Assembly: GCA_037447655.1 (NCBI GenBank)
Contig: JBBHKE010002973.1
Coordinates: 416,322-480,321 of the forward strand
Direction: 5' to 3'
DNA: 64,000 nt
From: Zygnema cylindricum
Taxonomy: Eukaryota; Streptophyta; Zygnematophyceae; Zygnematales; Zygnemataceae
Under the pieces are notes generated by a model that worked only from the letters and a program-made list of their open reading frames with translations, had not been told where the DNA came from and did not search any database. Positions 55,638 to 64,000 of the stretch are shown in pieces. Both the position numbers and the translations under genes were made by a program. Every line of letters starts with the position of its first letter. Position 1 is the first letter of the stretch.

Positions 55638-58600
55638 TTAGTCAGCCATAATAGAGGCCAGGAATTCGCTGTGAAGATTTCGCAATGCAATGAGGATTGT
55701 TACCATTAATGGACCAAAAATGGCACCCTGCAAAAACACAAGACATGTGACATTGTTGAATTTTAATAAGAATTTTATGTGCATTCTTGAGAATCTGGGT
55801 GTTGTTTAACTTGTTCGAACAAGCCCAGTGCTATTCTGACTGTCATAAAAGTAAACAGAACAAATACATTTTCATATCAAAGTTACTGGAGGAGGTTTTG
55901 CCATACCTTAAAGACAGAGTTGAATAGGGCTGTGCTCCCGGCAATACTTAGACCTATAAGATAAGGATTGTGCCCTGGAATCTCCTTCATTATCTCATCA
56001 TTTGCATAAGATAAACCAACTTGATGTAATAGAATCATGGGAACAATCTCAATATATCTTGCTTCCAAAACCAACTGTAATGCACCTGGAAGTAAGCAGA
56101 GCCATGATGGCAAAATTGGGAATGCAGAACTAAAGACAGCGATGGTTGTGGAAAAGTATAAAAAGTGGATATTAAAGAACCATAGCAACAGAAATGTGAA
56201 TATTGATTCGAACAGGGCAACTTCTACTACACTCAGAAGCACACCACTTATGGCATCACCGATTACTGTCTCAAACTTGAGCTTTGCAGTTGCGGAAAAC
56301 GGGAAGAGGTCGAGTGCTTGTTGCAAGACTCCGCCAGCCTCAGAAGTCATAAAGTAGTAGAGAAGAGAAACAAAGAACACCGTAGAAGCCAGAAAGTCTG
56401 CCATGTCTTTTGCACCTTCTGAAACTGACTGAAACAATGCTCCTGAGGCAGATGCAGTCTTTGTAAGTAGGTTCGAACCGCTCGCGACGAAACTTTCCAT
56501 GTATTTTCCTGTTGAATTGAGAAGTGCATTAACCTTTAAAGTGGCGCCTTCTCTACTTATGTTGTACCTTTCCAGAGTTGCAAATGTTCCCTCCTGGAGC
56601 TCGTGCCAAGCGCCTTTAAAATCATAGCTCAACGCTTTCATCTTCACCAAATTCGCTGTCTGAATTAAAGGACTGACTTCTGGCGCTTCCATCAGGGAGG
56701 AGAGTCCAGAACTAGATAGGCTGCTGTTCACACTGGATGGTGCACTTCTTCCGCCGCGACCGACTTGTTTTAAATACGTTTTAACCGCATCACCAGCGTC
56801 CACCATGTCATACTTGGCAGAATAGACATCAATCTGCTCAGATATTGTTTGCAATGCAGTAGCAGAGTATGTATCTATAAGTGCAGACACATTGTTTTTT
56901 TCCAGCCATTCGCTAACACCGATCCGCTCCAAGTAGTTGCTGAAACGTATTCCACATGAATATATGCACGCCGGTTAGAAACATTGAACTGTAAGGAAAT
57001 AACAGCATAACATACAAAAAAAATCCAAGGAACAGCACGTCATCACATTTCTTTTTCGCTCCACATATGAAGAGTCACTAAAAAGAGCGCTACAAGTGGA
57101 ACGGAAAATAATCGTAAGGACATTTCCATCCTACAAACTTACGACCTCCGAACCAAGTTTCAAGACTTGCATACCTTGAGCGCATATGCTGATCCAATGC
57201 CACTACAGCATCCTTGCCCTCCATGGCTATCTGGTAGGTGAAAAAGACAGCGGTAAATAAAGAACCGACGCAAAGACTCAAAATGATGCTGAGAGCAATT
57301 GTCGTTCTCAATCCGTTGAGAAACGAGGTGCATAAATAGCGGTCGATTGCCCGATAAGGCCCAAGAAGAACGCTAATTAGTCTACTACTTTTCCGATTTC
57401 CTTCAGTGGATTTTTCTTCTCCGTCTGCTTCTTCTGATGGAGATCTTTTCCTAGATTTCATCGCCCGAGGTTTCTTGTCTTCACTGAAATGCCGATAGAG
57501 CAATACAACCAAAGGTGCCGCAAGAAGGGACTCTAAAAACCCGATATAGTCAACCGCCAAGTTGAGAAGAGCAAAAGTGGTCAACCACTGAGACAAACGT
57601 TCGAAACCTGTTTTTTCCCTCTTTGTAACTTTCACCCCAATAGTCCCCAAAACAAAGGCTTTGGCGTCGTACAGTGTGCCTCCAACAGCCTGAAGCATCG
57701 CACGAAAAGGGGCGAGAATGGTGGAAAAAAAACCGGCTTTGAGAGAAGGTTCCCAGAAGGCCACCATGGAGTCTTGGACTTTACGAAGAGGCATCGAACA
57801 GAGGATGGCCCAAAGAATAGGCTCCCAAAAGCCCTTGAGAAGGAAAAAAAGGCCCACAAGAATGGCTCCACAGCATATGAGACCTGAGAAAAGAACATGT
57901 CCATTCGCAAGGTTTCATAAAATGTTTTACAATGTTTTTGTGAAAGCAAGCTGGAAATTGTCTATGAGTTTCTTGCGTCGTTGAAGACTTCGAGGAAACG
58001 AGGAAAGTTTTTTTCTTTCCTTCGCTTTTTGCTTCTACATTACGGATAGTTCAAAAACTATCTTACATTTTCCCCATTTCCTCATTTGGACAAACTGATA
58101 TTTCTATATTTCACAAATTAAAAACTTGCACATTTCCAGAAGTTGACAATTCCACATTCTACATGTTCGAGTTCCGAAATTACCATATATACCCACATCC
58201 CCTGACGTTGTAAATCCCACATTTCTGCTCAGATATTCAAATTTTCATTTTTTTTAACCTTCCAGAATTTGACAAACCAACCCACATTTCTGCATTTTCG
58301 CCCTTTTCCAAAACTCTTTATTTCATTTCCAAATCTCATTATTCCCTCTTCCAAATTCATTATTTCCTCCTCCAAAATTCATTACTTTGTTTGCTTCTCC
58401 GCAATCCATTATTGGTGAGGCATTTCCCGCGGCTCACCTCCATGGGCCAAAGCAATGTAGACTGCCAGCTGGCAATTGGCGCTCGTGACAGATGGAGAAA
58501 GAAGGGAAGAACCAAACTTGCTCCGATGTTTGTGGCCTCGCAAAGTGGGAGTTGAAACTGTGGAGGGAGGCTCCATGTGAGTCTCAGTATCTGTGGCGTT

Positions 58601-58672
58601 TTTATGGTTTTGGAGAGCTGTACGGAACATGGTTTGCCAAGAGGGCAGCTCTACATTGCTGCTGGAAGCCAT
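55638..58672 (-). CDS. AI-2E transporter / TMEM245-like membrane protein
   Basis: Four exons on the minus strand: 58672-58438, 57883-57175, 56939-55907, 55727-55638, giving 688 residues with phases matching at each GT-AG junction. The N-terminus (MASSSNVELPSWQTMFRTAL) is cytosolic and Ser/Thr-rich. Membrane segments follow (GLICCGAILVGLFFLLKGFW; IALSIILSLCVGSLFTAVFF; FLASTVFFVSLLYYF; SVVEVALFESIFTFLLLWFF). Exon 3 ends GLSIAGSTALFNSVFK and exon 4 continues GAIFGPLMVTILIALRNLHS, the usual family C-terminus. By memory it resembles Arabidopsis At5g55960 across its length, including HMRSSNYLERIGVSEWLEKN over the exon 2-3 junction. The family is AI-2E/PerM-like, with molecular function in plants unclear. 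Choosing donor AAG|GTATGC (57174) over the stronger-looking GTAAGT at 57142 restores the frame. Confidence 0.93.
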
Positions 58673-58689
58673 GGATATCGTCTCTCTAA

Positions 58690-59035
58690 GGAGAGGAAGG
58701 TTCCAGGAAGGTGCGATGAAGAGGAAAGAAGAAAGTAAGGTGGGTTTTTTTCAGCTTCCGGAGAGGGGATCCTGAGAAGTCGATGCTTTTATGGCATACA
58801 TGGATGGAATGGGAAAGAGAGTGAGGGATTTGGACAGTACGAGTGAGGGAGAGAAAGGAAAAGTGAGAGAGTTGAGAGCGGAATCGAAAGAGAAGAAAGA
58901 GAAATAATGAAGGAGAGGATAAAATGTGGGGTGAGAAGAGAGGACAAAAAGAAAGAGAGGACAAGAGGGGAGGGGATAGAAAGAGAGAGCTTGTGTGAGA
59001 GAAAGAGGGAGAGGGAGAGTTGAAAGAGATAGTTC
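58690..59035 (+). repeat. polypurine tract upstream of the TMEM245-like gene
   Basis: About 340 bp of GAGAGA/AGGAAA sequence on the + strand. For the minus-strand gene it is a pyrimidine-rich region just upstream of the start codon, a common property of plant core promoters and 5' leaders. Frames in it are low-complexity artefacts. Confidence 0.8.
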
Positions 59036-59278
59036 GTTAATCGTTAATCGTGTTTCGCCATCTCCGAGTTTCCTCACCGGGACCTTGCACGTGCGGTACT
59101 GTACGGTCTCTCGGTGGCCGTCAGACGGACGTTATTCGAGCACCAACGGATCCTTCCCGGAAGATGGGGACGGCTGCACCGTCAGTTGCTCGGTTTCACC
59201 GGAGGAGAACCTTTCTATCTGTCGTAAAATGTGGACGGTAAGGAGATCGCTACCTCTGACATGGAATTGCAGACGTTC

Positions 59279-59308
59279 ATCTAAGCCGTTTCATCGAACG
59301 GCTTAGAT
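59279..59308. promoter_or_regulatory. perfect 12-bp inverted repeat (hairpin)
   Basis: ATCTAAGCCGTT, six-base spacer TCATCG, AACGGCTTAGAT. It lies about 0.6 kb upstream of the TMEM245-like start codon, in a GC-richer region with a GCACGTGC G-box near 59087. It could be a dimer binding site or an inverted-repeat footprint. There is no U-run for a terminator. Confidence 0.45.
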
Positions 59309-59330
59309 CTCCGATCACAGCTTACATACG

Positions 59331-59410
59331 GTACACCGTCTATCGCTACCAGTTTTTGCCACTTAATACTTTCTTTTATTTCTTAATATTAATAGCGATA
59401 CACGGTGTAG
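59331..59410. mobile_element. 80-bp miniature inverted-repeat element
   Basis: The left end is GTACACCGTCTATCGCTACC. The right end on the complement is CTACACCGTGTATCGCTATT. The two match over most of 20 bases and belong to the CTACACCG family seen elsewhere in the window. Confidence 0.55.
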
Positions 59411-59574
59411 CTCATTAAAGGGCGGTCAGCTGCGACAAAATTCACATGCCTGTAACCTCCACTAAAAAATCTAGGGCTTCTACTGATGTGCTCGTGCGGT
59501 ACGGTCTGCGCAAAGCCGACGCTGTTCATTGACACTTTTGGATTGTAGCGTCAGCGTCAGCAATTTCTGGCCGT

Positions 59575-60295
59575 CCAGAAAAAAATAGCTGTAACTTTTC
59601 AAAAACCACTAACTGTAACTCTCGTAAAAACAGTAACTGTAATAAAAACACTAACTGTAACTATAGGGTAGATGTCTTTTATTTACTACAAACAATAACT
59701 GTAGCTGTGATAGAAAAACTCTAACTGTAACTGCGAGTTTACCGGAAACTGTGACTGCCACTGGACTAAAAAAAAACTATGATTAACTGTACTAAAACAG
59801 CGATTTCGCCTATACCAAAAACTGTGGCTTCAACTGCGCTAAAAGCGCTATCTGAAACCTTGGTAAAAAACTCTAACTGTAACTACAAAAAGGATGTAAT
59901 TGCACAAAACACTAACCGCAACTGTGCAACTGTAGCTGCACAAAAAACACTGCTGTAAATTTAAATGTACTAAAATCACTAACTGTAACTCCACGAAAAA
60001 CACCTATTTTAACTGCAACAAAACCACTAACTGTGATTGCGCAGAAAAAGCTAACTGCAACTGCGCAACAACAATGCCAGTAACTGTGCGAAAAATACTA
60101 GCTGTAATGGTCCAAAAAAGTTAGCTGTAACTCTGGAAAAAACACTAACTGTAACTGTAATAAGAACAATAAATGTGATTGTTATAGAAACACTGTTCTA
60201 AGAAAATAAACAATATCTGTAACTTTACTAGAAGCGCTAACTATGATCGAACTACAAATATAGATGTAAGAAAAACTGTGACTGTAGCTCTACTA
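59575..60295 (+). repeat. degenerate minisatellite with ACTGTAACT core
   Basis: More than 20 copies of a motif like CTAACTGTAACT separated by A-rich spacers of variable length (AAAAACACTAACTGTAACTG type) over about 720 bp. The unit is roughly 22-32 bp and very irregular. A few more cores trail at 60548-60590. No coding potential. Confidence 0.85.
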
Positions 60296-60659
60296 AATCA
60301 ATGATTAAGGGCACTTTCCCATGTGCTAAAGTTACAGTTATTTTCTGTCGTTTTCCTTTATAACTTGGAAAAAAAGGAAAAAATCTGCAGCCGTACCCAA
60401 AAATTCAAATTACCACCGTACAAATTGCGTTCCATTAAAACTTTAGCTGTACCGCAGTTTGTCGTCTATCGCGATGCAGTTTATCGTTTAGCGAGTTTCG
60501 ACCCACTTTCGCGTCCTTCCAGATCATCTTCAAACTTTAATAAAATCACCTGTAACTGCGATAGAAAGACTAGCTGTAACTGCACTGCAAGTTGACATAA
60601 TCACGTCAAACCGTACAAATGCCAAACACAAAAGTACAAAAAAGTGCGATCTCGCACAC
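60296..60659 (+). other. repeat-related intergenic sequence
   Basis: The part 60303-60540 is similar to 51836-52075 (AGGGCACTTTCCCATGTGCT; TTCTGTCGTTTTCC; TTTCGACCCACTTTCGCG). Both look like copies of one old element. No gene was seen. Confidence 0.45.
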
Positions 60660-61370
60660 TTAGAGCGTTGTTCCATTAGGCGGTCTCAGTAAACGTCGAA
60701 AATTCATTTACTGAAGCGACCGTTCCATTGTGTCGGGTCAGTAACCGACATTTTATTTGCGTAGCACATTTTTATTGGTCCACGTAGTAGATGAACGTGA
60801 TTCTGGTAATATTTACAGAATCTTTGAAAGCAAGTTGCGACCACACATTTTTATCAACAAACGTAAAAAGTGACTCGTACGACGTATTGAATAAAATCTG
60901 TACGAGCGGACGAAACTTAGGATTTGTTAAAACGTACGAAAATGTCAGAATGGTTAGTAGATGGCGACAGACGCGTGAAACAATATCCTCCGTCAAAGAT
61001 TTTCTTGCGGCTTCCGGTGGCCTCGAATCCTCCCTGGCGGAAGGCACATGTCATGTGCAACGTGTACCCACCTGGTCGCGCGGTCGTCGTAGATATTTGT
61101 TCACTTTTCCACGAGGCACGATGCAATTCGTTCAGGCGCTGAGAATTGACCTACTCGGGGTCACTTGTTGCGAACTGGAAGTGTCAGACGATGTCATATC
61201 CGATTATGCATCCGACGGTCCACATTAACGCCCATAAACATGGAGAATCAAATCCCTCATTCAGTAGCCTTGTTTTTCTGACATTATATTTTTTTTGGTA
61301 CGGCACTGTACGAAGCAGTACGGCTTTCAGTAAACAACGTCATTTTTCCCCTAATGGAACCTTGCCCTAA
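60660..61370. mobile_element. 711-bp element with GTTCCATTAGG terminal inverted repeats
   Basis: The left end is TTAGAGCGTTGTTCCATTAG, G. The right end on the complement is TTAGGGCAAGGTTCCATTAG, G. The 21-bp ends share an exact 11-bp core GTTCCATTAGG. No clear target duplication was found, and the superfamily is unknown. It contains one 145-residue frame (next entry). Confidence 0.55.
60791..61228 (+). CDS. 145-residue unrecognised frame inside the inverted-repeat element
   Basis: The frame begins MNVILVIFTESLKASCDHTF and includes SRWRQTRETISSVKDFLAAS and SRGRRRYLFTFPRGTMQFVQ, ending ISDYASDGPH. There is no transposase motif that I can see. It may be an accessory or decayed fragment of a transposon protein, or a chance frame. 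Confidence 0.3.
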   Translation: MNVILVIFTESLKASCDHTFLSTNVKSDSYDVLNKICTSGRNLGFVKTYENVRMVSRWRQTRETISSVKDFLAASGGLESSLAEGTCHVQRVPTWSRGRRRYLFTFPRGTMQFVQALRIDLLGVTCCELEVSDDVISDYASDGPH

Positions 61371-61473
61371 AGTGATGGTTAACCCCGTATTTCATGGGAT
61401 GACTCTGCATGGGATCTCCCGCGTTAACAGCATACATGAGTATCATCAAACAATAGGTTATAATGAAACGATG

Positions 61474-61482
61474 AAACCCTAA
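61474..61482 (-). promoter_or_regulatory. telo-box-like AAACCCTAA before the GNAT gene
   Basis: AAACCCTAA lies 40 bp before the acetyltransferase start codon, in the position of plant telo-boxes near transcription starts. It is followed by a CT-rich leader (CTCCTTGTACCTCCCACTC). Confidence 0.5.
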
Positions 61483-61521
61483 TATTCTCCTTGTACCTCC
61501 CACTCACTCAACCGCACAAAA

Positions 61522-62602
61522 ATGGATCTCCCCCTTCCTCCTCAGCCTATTTGGACTCCCGAGCCCGCCCTTGCTATTCCTTCCTCCGCACCTCCCCCTC
61601 CATCGATCGTACATGAGCCTCACAATTTCCGTTTTGCCACACCTGATGGTAAGGCGTATCTTCAGTACCGTCTCACAACTTTGGAGAGGGAGCGAGAGAG
61701 AGGGGGCGAGGGAGTCATGATGGACATGTGGCATACCTACGTTCCTCCTGAAAAGAGAGGAGAGGGAGTGGCAGGAAAGCTCTGTGTCGCTGCGTTGAGT
61801 CATGCGAGAGAAAATGACATAAAGGTTCTCCCATCCTGTACTTATATTTCGGTGAGGACCTCTCCCTTTCCCTCTCCCTCTCCCTCTCCGTCTCCTTTTT
61901 CCGTTCCCTCTCTCTTCCCCTTTTCCCTTTTCTAGGTTTTCTTCTGCTGCATTTGTATTGAATTCCGGCATCCTTATAGGCGCAGGAAAGGCTCTTTTTT
62001 TCTCTCTTCTTCTGTTCTTTTTGTTTTGTTCTTTCGTGTTTTCTGAAAAAAAGTCTACAGTCATCCACAATTTTTATTTTCCTCCTTTTGTTCGTGTATG
62101 TATGTTTCACAATTTTCTTGTCAAAATGTTACTGGTCCACGTCCTTAAATAGCGATGCTAATTTAATTTCGAAAATCATGTATACTAATTGCGGGAAAAA
62201 ATCAAGATTTTAAGAACCCAAATTAGAGTTAATAACACTAATAACGATGCGCGGTGTAGAGTCTTGAAGCTGAAACATAAATAGAGGATTCGTATATAAG
62301 CGTAGGGCATACATTACATACGCTTTCTTTTCATCTAGTTTGGGTGAACAGTAATCACATTATTTCCCTCTAGCAAAGAAGCAGGGCTTCATGCGATATA
62401 CACTAATTTGAATGAAGACCACAAACCATTCCTACCAGAAGTTACTGTTGTCTAGACTGGCCTATCCTGGATGCTATATCTCTCTCTAGTTGGAAAAAGC
62501 ATAAACTGGCGTATATGGTTAAATTGTGTGTTGCAGGATACTTTTCTTCCACGCAATCCAGAATATGCGAAATTGGTGGTCAACTCCAGATCAGGCTTGT
62601 AA
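61522..62602 (+). CDS. small GCN5-type N-acetyltransferase (NATD1/At1g77540-like)
   Basis: Two exons, 61522-61851 and 62537-62602, joined in phase 0 (donor GTGAGG, acceptor TTGCAG), 131 residues. After a Pro-rich N-terminus the domain starts HNFRFATPDGKAYLQYRL. The acetyl-CoA loop is HTYVPPEKRGEGVAGKLCVA (R-G-x-G-x-A type). Then come IKVLPSCTYIS and, across the junction, DTFLPRNPEYAKL. From memory, Arabidopsis At1g77540 has SCSYVSDTFLPRNP there, so the assignment is firm. Length is about 20 residues above that protein, mostly the N-terminus plus an ERERERGGE insertion of simple-sequence origin (61687-61711). These are small single-domain enzymes with unsettled substrates. The intron holds a CT tract and an old MITE end. 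Confidence 0.93.
61852..62536 (+). other. GNAT intron with CT tract and MITE end
   Basis: It begins with a CTCTCCCTCTCC tract (61855-61935). Further on it contains AATTAGAGTTAATAACACTA followed by ATAACGATGCGCGGTGTAG (ending 62259), a terminus of the CTACACCG element family. Splice sites are canonical. Confidence 0.7.
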
Positions 62603-63412
62603 TGTGGGTCACACGGGTTCTTGAAGACAATGCACTGTCAAATGTAATTTTTGTGTGATCTACATTTTCCTCGATGATTTCAAGCTTCATTTTTGGTTTT
62701 GCAAAAAGGGGATACAAGAAGAATAAGATGTTGCAGAGCAACAATGAAATGGAGGTTCTTTATGCCATCGTTTGTCAAAGCCAGCCCTAAAGGGAAGAAT
62801 TGATGAAAAAATTGTAAAGGGACCGGGCATTACCCAAACTTTGCCAGGATCGTGAGGTAATAGGATTTGTAGTTACTTTGGCATTGTATTGCCCGAGAAG
62901 TTTCTAGATAGTCTCTTTTCTGTTGGAATGCTTTAATCGAAGGGATACGGAAATAAAATGTTTGCTTTGAGGTTAGCTTTCTCTTCTTAGAAATTTGTTC
63001 ACTATGGAAGGAGAGTGAAAATCAGGTGTGTGAATAGAAAATAAACAGTCGTGTATATTTCTTGGTGTTTTGTAATATAACTACAACTTCGGCCAAGCAT
63101 CGATTGTCGAGAGAAGTAATGACAAGTAGTTGTAATAACAGCGAACACAAAATTCACAAGGAATTGTACGTCATAATGCATTTCATAAATATGCATGATA
63201 AAGCATAAAGCAACCCAACACAAAATAGTGTAATGCGGCAACACATGGTATATTACAAAAAATAACGGCGATAAAATCTTTCTTTCTTAACTCACAGTAG
63301 TCTAGTTTCTCTTTCCTCCGGGACCGACAATCGTCACGGTGACCCTCTAGGCAGACCTTTACTTGCTCACTCTCATTGCTACGCCCCCGGCTTCCATTTC
63401 CGCTGCCCCTTC
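62603..63412. other. 3' flank of the GNAT gene, nothing further recognised
   Basis: Contains the 3' untranslated region of the acetyltransferase. AATAAAATG at 62951 is a possible poly(A) signal. No other coding stretch or RNA gene was recognised. Confidence 0.5.
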
Positions 63413-64000
63413 TTGCCTCTTTGTTCGATGACGCGACACGCCATCATACCATCGACTGTGGACCGAGTTATGCCGGCCTGTAATTTATTTCAAAGATCGT
63501 TTGGCGAAATTAACCTTTCTGTTGTACTACCTAAATGTGTTGTAGTGTCTTCTTTTGATGTTCCTCTTGTTCATTCCCACTCGTGGCTTTCAAAGGTCCA
63601 ATCCAACTAATGGCATTTTATGGTGCTCGCTTGGCTCGAACTTTTGTGACCCAGTTTCTTGGTTCAGCTCTTCCCATTGAATTTACATACGTCGACGACC
63701 TTACACCTTCTCGACCCTAACGTGGCTTTTCTCTCTTAACGAGGTATTTCACTCACCGCCCCTCTTGTCTCACCCGCACTTTCCTTCCCTCCTTCCCACA
63801 CTTATGTCTTTGTGGGTTGCTACCTACGACGCGTATGGCGCATTACGAATTCTTGGGAACTTGGTGCCAATTGCCGTCACGCTTGTCTACTTTTCAGCCT
63901 ATATGGACACTCCTGTTCTTGCACTATCATCATCCTTCGTGTTTCGAACGGTGTCACCTCCTTCCAGCAGTCTATTTTGGAGACAGCCTCTTCTATTGCT
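63413..64000 (+). other. open frames at the window edge, unidentified
   Basis: The frame 63413-63610 (DVPLVHSHSWL), a short frame MAFYGARLARTFVTQFLGSA ending 63719, and a frame open from 63681 to the window end (SLWVATYDAYGALRILGNLV, FSAYMDTPVLALS) lie close together in different phases. They may be pieces of one decayed gene or exons of a gene running off the window. No family was recognised. Confidence 0.3.

Overview
The window is nuclear DNA of a plant-lineage (streptophyte) genome. Two host genes are best matched by plant proteins, as I remember those families: an AI-2E transporter/TMEM245-like membrane protein and a small GCN5-type acetyltransferase ending in a DTFLPRNP motif. Genes have short GT-AG introns, telo-box-like AAACCCTAA motifs occur, and the transposons are Ty1/copia, Ty3/gypsy and hAT types with plant features. 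I cannot name the species. A charophyte alga or bryophyte is as plausible as a vascular plant.

Bases 1-43974 are almost entirely stacked transposons. From the left: a dead + strand copia body (1-2117); a deleted - strand copia (2118-5298); 2.5 kb of decayed sequence I cannot assign (5299-7835); a - strand copia (7836-10313 and 16749-17166) split by a very young, almost intact copia (10314-16748, TSD GTGGA). Next come a truncated + strand copia start (17167-17855), then a - strand copia 'H' carrying a non-autonomous hAT-like element (24383-39074, 8-bp TSD TTAAACAC). That element holds a solo copia LTR (24889-25882, TSD TGTAC) and a gypsy element (25978-38861, TSD CTTTG), and the gypsy holds another copia (30411-36831, TSD AGGTG). 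The exact target duplications make the nesting order readable. The stretch 17855-22926 repeats 37914-42974 (about 20.06 kb apart). This is best explained by tandem duplication of H with its cargo through unequal LTR-LTR recombination, followed by loss of the left part. A last copia tail and LTR end the pile (42975-43974).

The copia families share three notable traits. Their primer-binding site matches the anticodon arm of initiator tRNA-Met rather than its 3' end, as in half-tRNA priming. In the young element the gag start codon lies inside the 5' LTR, so the primer-binding site is translated. On the antisense strand every full LTR carries a tRNA-like box-B segment. GTAC clusters and G-boxes precede the LTR TATA boxes.

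From 43975 on, the sequence is mostly low-copy. It holds small inverted-repeat elements with CTACACCG ends, an hAT-like MITE related to the large one, long polypyrimidine tracts, an ACTGTAACT minisatellite, and three host genes. An unrecognised six-exon gene (53464-55452, +) converges on the four-exon TMEM245/AI-2E family gene (58672-55638, -), with 185 bp between their stop codons. A two-exon GNAT acetyltransferase (61522-62602, +) lies further right. The right edge has open frames I could not identify.
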